A DNA stretch of 12,303 bases from Glaesserella sp041814905 (GTDB lineage: Bacteria; Pseudomonadota; Gammaproteobacteria; Enterobacterales; Pasteurellaceae), in assembly GCF_041814905.1 (NCBI RefSeq), contig NZ_JBGXYA010000031.1, positions 1-12,303 on the forward strand. The letters are read 5' to 3'. Of this stretch, positions 1 to 6,798 are shown one piece after another (position 1 is the first letter of the stretch; the number at the start of each line of letters is the position of its first letter). The position numbers were made by a program, and so were the translations under genes. The notes beneath the pieces were generated by a model, which was not told the origin of the DNA, did not search any database, and was given only the letters and a program-made list of their open reading frames with translations.

Positions 1-1
1 C

Positions 2-70
2 GCCAAACGAATTACGGCATCCAATGACGAAGACGGTATCGCGTTAGTATTGGATGACATTTTTAAATAA
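2..70 (+). CDS. 3' end of a probable Cof-type HAD-superfamily phosphatase (partial)
   Basis: Only the last 22 codons and the TAA at 68-70 are present. The translation contains ITASNDEDGIALVLDDIF, which resembles the C-terminal tail of Cof/YidA-type haloacid dehalogenase hydrolases: a Thr/Ser-Asn-Asp-Glu-Asp-Gly-Val/Ile-Ala segment followed by a short helix with 'L..IF' or 'L..LL'. These are cytoplasmic Mg-dependent phosphatases acting on sugar phosphates or other small phosphoesters. The catalytic Asp motifs lie upstream of the window and cannot be checked. The gene is followed after 7 nt by the hairpin at 78-115. The open frame is certain; the family call is made from a short tail. Confidence 0.55.
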   Translation, partial: AKRITASNDEDGIALVLDDIFK

Positions 71-77
71 TATCGTG

Positions 78-115
78 ATACCGAAAACCGACTGCAAGCG
101 GTCAGTTTTCGGTAT
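78..115. terminator. Bidirectional Rho-independent terminator containing an uptake sequence
   Basis: ATACCGAAAAC (78-88) is perfectly complementary to GTTTTCGGTAT (105-115). The intervening bases allow a further short stem (90-94 with 99-103, one G-T pair) around the loop CAAG. A T-rich tract (TATTATTTT, to about 121) follows on the plus strand, and an A-rich tract precedes it for the minus-strand direction. It lies between two convergent genes. The last codons and stop of the minus-strand gene lie inside the stem, and an uptake-sequence core (94-102) forms the hairpin tip. Confidence 0.75.
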
Positions 116-126
116 TATTTTGCAAA
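94..126 (+). other. DNA uptake sequence (Apl type), extended
   Basis: The core GCAAGCGGT (94-102) differs by one base from ACAAGCGGT and is followed by C. TTTGCAAA occurs at 119-126, 25 nt from the core start, with T-rich sequence between. Such sites are recognised during natural transformation in Pasteurellaceae. The core is the tip of a terminator hairpin, a common location for uptake sequences in this family. Confidence 0.8.
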
Positions 127-494
127 TCCGTCTGTTGCGCCACAAACTTAAGCAAGTCGTCAATTTCCTGTTTAGCACGTTCCGACAACACCTTGTTATC
201 CGCTAACATTTGGCTACCGCGTAGTCGGATAAACTCCAAATAATCCTGATTTTGGGTTTCCTGAAATTGCTTTTTAGCAAGATACATTTCCGCAAAATAT
301 TTTTTGGTTTGGGAAATCAATAGCTTCTGCCCCATCAAAACAAATATCGCCAGAGCTAAAGCGATCACCGCCCCATAACCGTCGGTCGGGTAATAAAGTA
401 TACCGGCTAAAATCAGTAGACCTGTCACTAAAGGGGAACTATGGCGAATATAGCCCTGTTCGGGCGGTGCTTTGAACAGTTTTTTGAGATCCAT
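102..494 (-). CDS. Small integral membrane protein of unknown function
   Basis: This 130-residue protein has two adjacent hydrophobic segments near the N-terminus (about residues 20-35 and 41-59, joined by a short YPTDGYG turn). A charged, helix-forming, probably cytoplasmic tail rich in Lys, Glu and Gln follows. I recognise no enzyme motif and assign no function. The ATG at 494 is chosen. A TTG three codons upstream (503) is possible and lies closer to an AGGA (13 nt from the ATG, 4 nt from the TTG), so the start is uncertain. The TGA stop (104-102) is part of an uptake-sequence core and of the terminator stem. It could be read from the manXYZ operon 158 bp upstream, but the hairpin at 591-616 argues against this. 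A weak TTGACC box (558-553) is the only promoter hint. Confidence 0.7.
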   Translation of the reverse strand: MDLKKLFKAPPEQGYIRHSSPLVTGLLILAGILYYPTDGYGAVIALALAIFVLMGQKLLISQTKKYFAEMYLAKKQFQETQNQDYLEFIRLRGSQMLADNKVLSERAKQEIDDLLKFVAQQTDLQNNTEN

Positions 495-496
495 TA

Positions 497-529
497 TTTG
501 CAAAATTTCCTACAGAACTGACCGCTTGT
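497..529 (-). other. DNA uptake sequence (Apl type), extended
   Basis: The perfect core ACAAGCGGT reads on the minus strand at 529-521, followed by C. The second box TTTGCAAA lies at 504-497, again 25 nt from the core start. The site lies just upstream of the small membrane protein gene, and the box overlaps its possible TTG start. Confidence 0.85.
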
Positions 530-590
530 TATCTTCGTGAGTCCCTCTCGAGGGTCAAATTCCAAAATATATCCGTATAAATGAACGAAA

Positions 591-616
591 TCCTTCCTCC
601 ATAAAAGGAGGAAGGA
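591..616 (-). terminator. Likely terminator of the manXYZ operon
   Basis: TCCTTCCTCC (591-600) and GGAGGAAGGA (607-616) form a perfect 10-bp stem with a 6-nt ATAAAA loop, 45 nt beyond the manZ stop. On the minus strand the stem is followed by only a short T run (ATTTCGTTCATTT), so it may be a modest terminator or an mRNA 3'-end stabilising hairpin. Confidence 0.6.
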
Positions 617-661
617 ATGTATCACCAGTCTCTCATGAAACCGGGATCTTTGAAAAGCGCT

Positions 662-1489
662 TTACGCCAAAATGCCGAAATGATAGCCGACAATACCTAC
701 GCCAAATAAAGCGAAGATGATGTACATTGCATTAATTTTCTTACGTAACAACCACATACAGAAGAAAGTCAGCAATAATGCCGCCAATCCTGGTAACAAG
801 TCGTTCAATACGCTTTGTACGGTGGTAACGACTTCCTCACCAGCTTGGTTGGTATAACGAGTCAATTCTAGCGGTATATTAATACTTGTCCATTTCGACA
901 CTAACGATCCCATAACAAAGAGACCGAGAATCGACGCCCCCTGCGTCAGTTTTTGCAAACGACCGCCACCCATATCCGTTACAATTTCCGTCCCTTTTTC
1001 GTAACCGTATTTAAAGCTATACCAACGGGTTAAGGCACGGCAGATATTGATTCCGAAGAAGAAAAGGAATGGGCCTAACAAGCTACCGGTAATGGCTAGC
1101 CCTGCGCCAAGAGCAGCTAATACCGGACGCAAGGTTCCCCAGAAAATCGGATCACCGACACCGGCAAGCGGCCCCATTAAACCGACTTTCACCCCGCTGA
1201 TTGCAGCGTCGTCAATATCCGCACCGTTCGCACGTTCCTGCTCCATTGCTGCGGTAACGCCCATAATGGCGGAACCGACCCAAGGTTGAGTGTTGAAGAA
1301 TTCAAGATGGCGTTTTAACGCAGCGGCTTGATCTTCTTTTTTAGAATAAAGGCGTTTAATAGTCGGGATCATCGATACGCAGAACCCCATGGCTTGCATA
1401 CGTTCAAAGTTGAAAGAACCGAGTAAAAAGGTTGAACGCCAGTAGGTTGCGCGGATATCCGCCGCCGTTAATTGTTTTTTCTCAGACAT
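662..1489 (-). CDS. manZ: PTS mannose/fructose/sorbose-family IID subunit
   Basis: This is the IID membrane subunit of a mannose-class phosphotransferase permease. With IIC it forms the inner-membrane channel through which the sugar passes while being phosphorylated by IIB. The 275-residue length is normal. Family landmarks are visible: the N-terminal 'RSTFLLGSFNFERMQ' region (about 18-32), FFNTQPW (64-70), and the Gly/Pro-rich motif GPLAGVGDPIFWGT (106-119). Hydrophobic segments lie near 124-146, and further segments follow towards the C-terminus (about 182-196, 230-248 and 254-272). The ATG follows GGAAGGGAA at good spacing. It is the last gene of the operon, 14 nt after manY. Sugar specificity (mannose, glucose, glucosamine or other) cannot be read from this subunit alone. 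Confidence 0.95.
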   Translation of the reverse strand: MSEKKQLTAADIRATYWRSTFLLGSFNFERMQAMGFCVSMIPTIKRLYSKKEDQAAALKRHLEFFNTQPWVGSAIMGVTAAMEQERANGADIDDAAISGVKVGLMGPLAGVGDPIFWGTLRPVLAALGAGLAITGSLLGPFLFFFGINICRALTRWYSFKYGYEKGTEIVTDMGGGRLQKLTQGASILGLFVMGSLVSKWTSINIPLELTRYTNQAGEEVVTTVQSVLNDLLPGLAALLLTFFCMWLLRKKINAMYIIFALFGVGIVGYHFGILA

Positions 1490-1503
1490 AATATGTTCCC
1501 TTC

Positions 1504-2301
1504 CTATAAGCCTTCTAATTCATTATCCGCTAACTTTTTACGGCTGGTTTGCTGTGGCAAACTCGCTTGGTTGAAACGCGGATTTAATTGGATGTAAATA
1601 ATCGCTAAGCAAGCCCCTAAGAAGCCCAAACCGACTAAGTTGTAGTTGGAGAATGACGCAATGACGAAACCGATAAAGAAGAACGGCATTAACGCCCCGG
1701 CTCGCATCATATTGATCACCATGGCATAACCAACCACCACGATAAAGCCCCCGGCGATTTGTAAACCTCGTGTTACCACCTCAGGAATCGCGTTCAATGC
1801 ATCGGTTACCGTATCCGTTCCCGCAACCATTGCAACGGCAAAAGTCGGTACCGCAACACGTAAGGCTTGCAGGGAAAGACCGGCAAAATGGCAAAACTCA
1901 ATCCCGCAGAAATTTGCCTGCTCGGCGAATTTATCCGCTTGGTGTTGCAGGAAGATTGTTATCGTCCGCACGAAAATAGTTAATACCTGACCGGCAGCCG
2001 CAACCGGAATAGCGATGGCAATCGCAGTTCCTTTATCTTGACCGCCTTTAATCACTAAAATTGCCGCAATCACTGAAGCTAATGCTGCATCCGGCGCCAT
2101 CGCTGCGCCTACGTTCATCCAGCCGAGAGCCAACATTTCAAGCATACCGCCGACAATGACCCCGGTTTGCCAATCGCCTAATACAAAGCCGACTAAAGTA
2201 CAAGCAACAAGCGGACGGTGGGTTTGACGTTCGTCCAATACACTCCCCATACCGCAAATAGCACCGACAAGGGTGACTAAAATAATTTCCATCGTAGTCA
2301 T
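1504..2301 (-). CDS. manY: PTS mannose/fructose/sorbose-family IIC subunit
   Basis: This 265-residue polytopic membrane protein is the IIC permease subunit, which carries the substrate-binding part of the channel together with IID. The diagnostic segment GGMLEMLALGWMNVGAA (51-67), followed by APDAAL (69-74), matches the IIC signature. Hydrophobic helices run from residue 5 through about 240, and the polar tail (about 241-265) contains basic KK and RKK residues. The start is preceded by GAGGAT seven bases upstream. It lies 15 nt downstream of manX and 14 nt upstream of manZ, so the three subunits are co-transcribed and should be made in step. Nothing is broken. Confidence 0.95.
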   Translation of the reverse strand: MTTMEIILVTLVGAICGMGSVLDERQTHRPLVACTLVGFVLGDWQTGVIVGGMLEMLALGWMNVGAAMAPDAALASVIAAILVIKGGQDKGTAIAIAIPVAAAGQVLTIFVRTITIFLQHQADKFAEQANFCGIEFCHFAGLSLQALRVAVPTFAVAMVAGTDTVTDALNAIPEVVTRGLQIAGGFIVVVGYAMVINMMRAGALMPFFFIGFVIASFSNYNLVGLGFLGACLAIIYIQLNPRFNQASLPQQTSRKKLADNELEGL

Positions 2302-2316
2302 AATGAGATCCTCAAA

Positions 2317-3297
2317 TTAGAATTTAAGTGCATCAAGTTTTTGTTTGGTAAGCTGCTCTTTCGGTCCGCTTGCCACTTGTTGTAGGCTGAGATCGACTCC
2401 CAAATCAAGTAATTTACGAAACGCCGCTACATCCGCCGCATTCACCGTTACTGCTTGGGAAAGTTGTTTATTCCCTTCTTTATAAGTCATTCCGCCGACA
2501 TTCACTTTTTCGACTTTTACACCGCCGTCAATTAAGCGAACAATATCTTCAGGATTTGTCACCAACCACAGAATATTTTTACCGACATATTTTGGGTTGT
2601 GATATACCTTAATCGCTTTTTCTACCGGAATAACATACGACTTCAGGTGCTCCGGTGCGATTTGCAACAGTAGATCGCGACGCAACGGATCGTTTGCCAC
2701 TTCATCACTTACGGCGAAAATCGCTTCACATTTCACGGCTTTAGCCCAAGACGTGGCAACTTGTCCGTGAATTAAACGACTATCGATACGTAATAAAGAA
2801 ATATTCATACGTCCGTTCGGGTCATATTGTTTTTGAGGTTCGTCATCCGCTTCTTCAGCGGCTTGTTCGGTAGGTTGCGATGCGGCTTTTGGTGCCTCAT
2901 CATCTTTTGAATGGTAGGTTTTTACACTTAACTGCCCGACTTCCTTAGCAAGCGTTGCCAGTTCCTGCGCACTTTTTGCATCACCGGAGGCATCCATTAC
3001 CTCCAATAACATCGGCAAATTAACGCCGGTAACAATATCGTCCTGCGGACGTTCTGCCACCACGCGCGCTGCAGCATTGTAAGGGCTGCCACCGAATAAA
3101 TCGACCAAAAAGAGTACAGGAGTATCCGTTTTAAAGCCGGATATAATGCTTTTATACTTTCCGATAAGGGTATCTTGCCCTTCACCAGGCACGAAAGTGA
3201 CTACACTGAGGTTGTCCACCTCGCCATAGACCATTTGTGCCGAATTAACCAACTCGGCGGAAAATTTACCGTGAGTGGCAATGATCAAATGTACCAT
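2317..3297 (-). CDS. manX: PTS mannose/fructose/sorbose-family fused IIAB component
   Basis: This 326-residue cytoplasmic protein fuses two phosphotransfer domains. The IIA domain (about 1-125) has the phosphorylation site His9 in IIATHGKFS, plus LFLVDLFGGSPYNAA (62-76). A charged Ala/Glu/Asp/Gln-rich linker (about 131-163) leads to the IIB domain (about 164-326), with RIDSRLIHGQV (170-180) and its phospho-His177. Phosphate passes from HPr to IIA, then IIB, then the sugar entering through ManYZ. Length and order match E. coli ManX, where the fusion is normal. The ATG is preceded by AGGTGAT six bases upstream. It is the first gene of the operon. A candidate promoter (3415-3388) and PurR-like operator (3360-3375) lie upstream, suggesting LacI-family control. 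Confidence 0.95.
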   Translation of the reverse strand: MVHLIIATHGKFSAELVNSAQMVYGEVDNLSVVTFVPGEGQDTLIGKYKSIISGFKTDTPVLFLVDLFGGSPYNAAARVVAERPQDDIVTGVNLPMLLEVMDASGDAKSAQELATLAKEVGQLSVKTYHSKDDEAPKAASQPTEQAAEEADDEPQKQYDPNGRMNISLLRIDSRLIHGQVATSWAKAVKCEAIFAVSDEVANDPLRRDLLLQIAPEHLKSYVIPVEKAIKVYHNPKYVGKNILWLVTNPEDIVRLIDGGVKVEKVNVGGMTYKEGNKQLSQAVTVNAADVAAFRKLLDLGVDLSLQQVASGPKEQLTKQKLDALKF

Positions 3298-3328
3298 CTA
3301 CAATCACCTCTACTACATATTTTATGCT

Positions 3329-3346
3329 TGAAACGAAGCCGTTTCA
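3329..3346. promoter_or_regulatory. Palindrome in the manX leader
   Basis: TGAAACG (3329-3335) and CGTTTCA (3340-3346) are perfect inverted repeats separated by AAGC. The site lies in the 5' leader of manX if the proposed promoter is right. It could be a protein-binding site, or a small hairpin in the mRNA about 30 nt before the ATG. No regulator can be named from sequence. Confidence 0.4.
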
Positions 3347-3359
3347 CCTGATTGTCAAA

Positions 3360-3375
3360 ACGCAAACGATTGCTT
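3360..3375. promoter_or_regulatory. PurR/LacI-family-like operator upstream of manX
   Basis: ACGCAAACGATTGCTT matches the palindromic PurR consensus ACGCAAACGTTTGCGT at 14 of 16 positions, including the central CG dyad typical of LacI/GalR-family operators. It lies just downstream of the candidate man promoter, where a bound repressor would block transcription. The regulator could be PurR itself or a sugar-responsive relative. The match is seen in the sequence; the control is inferred. Confidence 0.45.
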
Positions 3376-3387
3376 TTGGCAGCATGG

Positions 3388-3415
3388 AGTTTAATCAAGG
3401 CAATTTATTTGTCAA
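3388..3415 (-). promoter_or_regulatory. Candidate promoter of the manXYZ operon
   Basis: On the minus strand a perfect -35 TTGACA (3415-3410) is followed after 16 nt by TAAACT (3393-3388). This predicts a start near 3380 and a leader of roughly 80 nt containing the two palindromes. A second TTGACA (3358-3353) lacks a well-placed -10 box. No experiment supports this choice. Confidence 0.4.
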
Positions 3416-3461
3416 ATGGAGTGAAATATGTAATTACACTTTGTTAGATTTAGATCATATT

Positions 3462-3491
3462 TTGAGAGGGGCTGAAAAAATCTGTTATAAA
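3462..3491 (+). promoter_or_regulatory. Promoter of mgsA
   Basis: TTGAGA (3462-3467) and TATAAA (3486-3491) are separated by 18 nt; each box is one base from the sigma-70 consensus. The predicted start lies about 90 nt before the mgsA ATG. The rest of the divergent region (about 3376-3460 and 3492-3585) is A+T-rich, and I see no gene in it. Confidence 0.5.
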
Positions 3492-3585
3492 ATAAAATTT
3501 ACAATAGCTTTGTTTAGTTTAGCTATTCTAATTAGCTTATTTTACCGTTATCATGCTACAAATATTATTCACAATGGAATACCGA

Positions 3586-4044
3586 ATGCATTACACCACC
3601 CGAACGATAAAAACGCATAAAAGGATTGCGCTTGTTGCACATGATAATTGCAAACCCAATTTATTACTGTGGACGAAAAAACATAGCAGAGTGCTTCAAT
3701 TTCATCAACTTTATGCTACAGGCACAACTGGTCATTTATTGGCAAAAGAAACCGGCTTAGAAATCATAGCGTTACTAAGTGGTCCGATGGGTGGCGATCA
3801 ACAATTAGGCAGTTTAATCGCAGAAAAAAAAATCGATATTTTGATTTTTTTCTGGGATCCGATGAACGCTGCACCGCACGATCCTGATGTTAAAGCGCTA
3901 ATGCGTATCGCAACCGTATGGAATATTCCCGTGGCAATGAACCAAGCCTCGGCCGATTTCTTACTGCATTCCGAATTATTCCACCAAGAGACCGACATCG
4001 AAATTCCGGATTATGACCGCTACTTAAAAGAGCGTCTGGCTTAA
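3586..4044 (+). CDS. mgsA: Methylglyoxal synthase
   Basis: The enzyme converts dihydroxyacetone phosphate to methylglyoxal and phosphate, a bypass that relieves sugar-phosphate build-up when phosphate is short. Starting at the ATG at 3586, preceded by GGA seven bases upstream, the protein is 152 residues, the E. coli length, and begins MHYTTRT like the E. coli enzyme (MELTTRT). Key residues are in register: His19 (VAHD), the phosphate-binding ATGTTG (44-49), catalytic Asp71 in SGPMGGDQQ, and His98/Asp101 in PHDPDVKAL. An upstream in-frame ATG at 3553 would add 11 residues not found in the E. coli protein and is rejected. It is divergent from the manXYZ PTS operon, which brings in phosphorylated sugar. 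An uptake sequence begins two bases after the stop, with no terminator. Confidence 0.96.
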   Translation: MHYTTRTIKTHKRIALVAHDNCKPNLLLWTKKHSRVLQFHQLYATGTTGHLLAKETGLEIIALLSGPMGGDQQLGSLIAEKKIDILIFFWDPMNAAPHDPDVKALMRIATVWNIPVAMNQASADFLLHSELFHQETDIEIPDYDRYLKERLA

Positions 4045-4045
4045 T

Positions 4046-4078
4046 ACAAGCGGTCAGTTTTAACGGATATATTGCAAA
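4046..4078 (+). other. DNA uptake sequence (Apl type), extended
   Basis: A perfect ACAAGCGGT core (4046-4054) is followed by CAG, a T-rich stretch, and ATTGCAAA at 4071-4078 (one base from TTTGCAAA), 25 nt from the core start. The AAAGG overlapping its 3' end serves as the Shine-Dalgarno sequence of the gene starting at 4087. Confidence 0.85.
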
Positions 4079-4086
4079 GGTAAGTT

Positions 4087-5241
4087 ATGTTGAAATTATC
4101 TCTCTTATTAAAATTAGGCTTTGTGGGAATTGCGGGGTTTATCATTTATGAATACAGCCATCACGTAAAATGCTCACCGACTCGTCTCGGCTCTACACAC
4201 AATATTCCGAAAGAATGCTATCCGGAACAAATTAGAGCGGAGCAAGAAGAGGCTAAAATATTAATTGAGAAGATCCGCAACCAGCCTGCTTTTATTTGTA
4301 ACCTTGAGCCCAAACCGACATTGCCGGCAGATACCCAAAGTCTTTATCAATACGCCCTCTGGCATGATTTGCATTGGCATGAAGACAACTTTGCAAAACC
4401 CGCCGGTGAAAAAAATTTCACGCCATTATTTGAACTGATTCCGATATATCATATCGCAGCCAGTAACGGAAACTATCTGGCGACGTTGCGTTTAATGCAA
4501 TTATTTACCGAGCATAATGTCGGCGATAACGAGTTCCCGCAACAATATCGTGATTCGGTAGCAATGCTTTATGAAAAGCAATTTCCTATACACGCCAATT
4601 TTAATAAATCCGATACTTGGGATATTGATGTTGTCCGCCCTTATGCGGATCAAGGCGTTATTCAAGCGATTAATCGTATGGGGGAATTATCCGTTCAGCC
4701 GAATTTACTGGAATACCTATCCGAAGAAGATAACAAACTTGCTTTGGAATTTTCGCAGCAATTTTTTCAGTGTTCGGCAAAACAGCACAGTTTAATTGGT
4801 TTAGACGGTCTGTATAGCCAGATGAAAGAACCGGCAACGCCGGAAAAAACCATGGAAAAATATCAGCAATATGCCCGTTTCGGACTTTATTTGGATCATT
4901 TAGCCCAATTATTTGATCCGAAAAATAACCATGTGACCAATTTTCCGAAAGATCGGGAGCGTTCACAACGTTACCAAGAGCTCCATCAATTTTTTGAAAA
5001 CTATCCGTTTTTTAAGAAAAGTCGGCGTAACGAATTTCTTAAAAATGACGGTCAATTCCAAATTCAAATTGACGATATCAAGGAAATTATTCCTCTGCCG
5101 CCGGCAAAATTGGACAAATGGAACGGTAAATTCGATTTCCAACGTTGGTATGAAGGTCGTCCGCCGATAAAACCGACTACCCGAATCAAACAACTTGCCA
5201 ATAAAGCAAAACTTAATTGGCAAACCGGATTGCCGAAATAA
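4087..5241 (+). CDS. Membrane-anchored protein of unknown function, possibly DUF6396/Sel1-like
   Basis: This 384-residue protein has an uncleaved-looking N-terminal signal anchor (about 2-22; no lipobox cysteine) and a large, probably periplasmic, mostly helical domain. The stretch 'PLFELIPIYHIAASNGNYLATLRLMQLF' region (113-140) and the segment around 185-200 look like Sel1/TPR-type helical hairpins. The C-terminus has a Pro-rich PLPPAKLDKWNGKF (336-349), a Trp residue at 354, and a short tail ending TGLPK. This tail recalls proteins annotated DUF6396 from memory, at low confidence. Four Cys residues (29, 44, 71, 229) could form disulphides if exported. AAAGG before the ATG comes from the uptake sequence. 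It sits between mgsA and ygfZ and has no clear promoter of its own, so it may be read through from mgsA. No function is assigned. Confidence 0.85.
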   Translation: MLKLSLLLKLGFVGIAGFIIYEYSHHVKCSPTRLGSTHNIPKECYPEQIRAEQEEAKILIEKIRNQPAFICNLEPKPTLPADTQSLYQYALWHDLHWHEDNFAKPAGEKNFTPLFELIPIYHIAASNGNYLATLRLMQLFTEHNVGDNEFPQQYRDSVAMLYEKQFPIHANFNKSDTWDIDVVRPYADQGVIQAINRMGELSVQPNLLEYLSEEDNKLALEFSQQFFQCSAKQHSLIGLDGLYSQMKEPATPEKTMEKYQQYARFGLYLDHLAQLFDPKNNHVTNFPKDRERSQRYQELHQFFENYPFFKKSRRNEFLKNDGQFQIQIDDIKEIIPLPPAKLDKWNGKFDFQRWYEGRPPIKPTTRIKQLANKAKLNWQTGLPK

Positions 5242-5251
5242 GTATTGCCGT

Positions 5252-5280
5252 TTGTGAGTTTCGGGGAATCGTTGTATGAT
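5252..5280 (+). promoter_or_regulatory. Promoter of the ygfZ-rnhB-pqiA unit
   Basis: TTGTGA (5252-5257) and TATGAT (5275-5280) are separated by exactly 17 nt and lie 39 nt before the ygfZ ATG. The inverted repeat GAATC (5266-5270) / GATTC (5278-5282) straddles the -10 box, but it is too short to call an operator. Confidence 0.55.
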
Positions 5281-5318
5281 TCAGCCTAATTTTAGGAACC
5301 GAAATAAAAGAGGCAAAA

Positions 5319-6206
5319 ATGAGATGCGGATGTCAATTAGTCACACATCAGATTCCAGATTTGTGTGTCGAACTCACCCAATACCGCTTAATCGAAGTCT
5401 CAGGGGTTGACGCAGAAAAATATCTACAAGGTCAACTTACCTGTGATGTCAGTAAAATCGCAGCCGGCGAACAAACTCTCACTGCACACTGTGATCCGAA
5501 AGGGAAAATAAGTGCGCTGTTCCGTTTATACCGCCATGCTCACGAGCAGTTTTTCATCATTATTCAGCAAGATTTATTGCCCGAAGCACTGACTCAACTG
5601 AAAAAATATGCGGTATTTTCGAAAGTCACCTTTAACCCATTAGATACACCGCTTTACGGCACAACCGATCATACGCTTTTTGCAAATTTTCCGCCTAAAG
5701 TGACCGCTTGTCATATCTCTGACGAACAGCCGCGAGCCATTTTTTGGGGCGAAATTCAGCCGCAGTTTAACGGTGAAAGTACACTTTGGGATTTAATCGA
5801 TATTCAACAAGGCGTGCCGTTACTCTACAAGGTGAATCAATTTGAATTGATTCCTCAAGCGATCAACTTGCAATGTTTAGAACGCGCAATCTCATTTTCC
5901 AAAGGCTGTTATATCGGTCAGGAAACAGTCGCGCGAGCCAAATTCAGAGGGGCGAATAAACGCGCAATGTTTACCTTGGTCGGAAAAGTCGGTGCAGAAA
6001 CGACTCTTCCTGAAATCGGTAAGAGCGTTGAAATGCAAATCGGTGAAAACTGGAAACAAACAGGTACTATTTTAAGTGCCGTCATTTATTACGAAAAACT
6101 GTGGTTACAAGTTGTTTTGAATAAAGAGATTGAACAAGGCAGTCACTTCCGCCTTGGGAATACAGCGCTCAAGCTGTGTGAATTACCTTACGAATTAGAA
6201 AATTAA
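5319..6206 (+). CDS. ygfZ: tRNA-modifying/Fe-S maintenance protein YgfZ
   Basis: YgfZ is a folate-binding, GcvT-like cytoplasmic protein that supports Fe-S enzymes such as the tRNA thiomethylase MiaB. The signature KGCYIGQE is present at 195-202, with the functionally essential Cys197. The N-terminal part shows 'LIEVSGVDAEKYLQGQLTCDV' (24-44) and HCDPKGK (57-63), as expected. At 295 residues it is slightly shorter than the E. coli protein. The ATG is preceded by AGAGG at proper spacing; residues before about 20 are poorly conserved. An uptake-sequence core on the opposite strand (5711-5703) is read in frame as Thr-Ala-Cys (129-131). rnhB starts one nt after its stop, so the two are translationally linked. 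Its promoter is at 5252-5280. Confidence 0.95.
   Translation: MRCGCQLVTHQIPDLCVELTQYRLIEVSGVDAEKYLQGQLTCDVSKIAAGEQTLTAHCDPKGKISALFRLYRHAHEQFFIIIQQDLLPEALTQLKKYAVFSKVTFNPLDTPLYGTTDHTLFANFPPKVTACHISDEQPRAIFWGEIQPQFNGESTLWDLIDIQQGVPLLYKVNQFELIPQAINLQCLERAISFSKGCYIGQETVARAKFRGANKRAMFTLVGKVGAETTLPEIGKSVEMQIGENWKQTGTILSAVIYYEKLWLQVVLNKEIEQGSHFRLGNTALKLCELPYELEN
5679..5711 (-). other. DNA uptake sequence (Apl type) inside ygfZ
   Basis: A perfect core ACAAGCGGT on the minus strand (5711-5703) is followed by C, with TTTGCAAA at 5686-5679, exactly 25 nt from the core start. It is embedded in coding sequence, so codons 117-131 of ygfZ are shaped by it. Confidence 0.85.
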
Positions 6207-6207
6207 C

Positions 6208-6798
6208 ATGAATTTGAGTTACCCGAAGGCGAATATCATTGCCGGTGTTGATGAAGTCGGTCGAGGTCCGTTAGTCGGCGCAGTAGTAACGGCAGCGGTT
6301 ATTCTCGATCCGAATAATCCGATTGAAGGCTTGGCGGATTCCAAGAAGCTCTCTGAAAAACGCCGCATTGCACTTGCCGATGAAATCAAAGCTAAAGCGT
6401 TGAGTTGGTCTCTCGGGCGAGCCGAGCCGGAAGAAATCGATCAGCTTAATATTTTGCAGGCGACGATGCTTGCAATGCAACGCGCTGTGGCAGGGCTTTC
6501 CGTTCAGCCCGATTTCGTGTTAGTTGACGGAAACCGTATCCCCGAATTGCCGATGCCGGCACAAGCGATCATTAAAGGCGACAGCTTAGTCGCAGAAATC
6601 AGCGCCGCATCGATTTTGGCAAAAGTTGCTCGCGATTTAGAAATGGATGAGCTGGATAAGCTGTTTCCCGAATACGGTTTTGCCAAACATAAAGGCTACC
6701 CGACCAAACTGCATTTTGAAAAATTAGAGGCCCTTGGGGTAACACCGTTTCACCGTAAAAGTTTTGCCCCTGTTGCAAAAAGATTATTAGCCAAATAA
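6208..6798 (+). CDS. rnhB: Ribonuclease HII
   Basis: RNase HII cuts the RNA strand of RNA-DNA hybrids and removes ribonucleotides misincorporated into DNA. The 196-residue protein has the metal-binding site in order: GVDEVGRGPLVG (13-24) with Asp15 and Glu16, DSKKL (44-48), Asp107 in LVDGN, Asp125 in KGDS, and SAASILAKV (132-140). HKGYPT (161-166) and FHRKSF (181-186) are also family hallmarks. Length and residues are complete. The start lies one nt after the ygfZ stop and its own TAA overlaps the ATG of pqiA (TAATG), so the three genes form one translationally coupled unit. Confidence 0.97.
   Translation: MNLSYPKANIIAGVDEVGRGPLVGAVVTAAVILDPNNPIEGLADSKKLSEKRRIALADEIKAKALSWSLGRAEPEEIDQLNILQATMLAMQRAVAGLSVQPDFVLVDGNRIPELPMPAQAIIKGDSLVAEISAASILAKVARDLEMDELDKLFPEYGFAKHKGYPTKLHFEKLEALGVTPFHRKSFAPVAKRLLAK

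Noticed and set aside
541..556. CCCTC-TC-GAGGG palindrome
   Set aside because: The two-base loop is too tight for a stable hairpin and there is no T-run; no function is supported.
3553..3585. Longer N-terminus of mgsA
   Set aside because: The 152-residue form from 3586 matches the E. coli length and N-terminal sequence and has a ribosome site; the extra 11 residues do not.
3324..3620. 98-codon plus-strand open frame in the man-mgsA divergent region
   Set aside because: It spans the candidate operators and mgsA promoter, overlaps mgsA, has no ribosome site and no recognisable domain; it looks like chance coding in control DNA.
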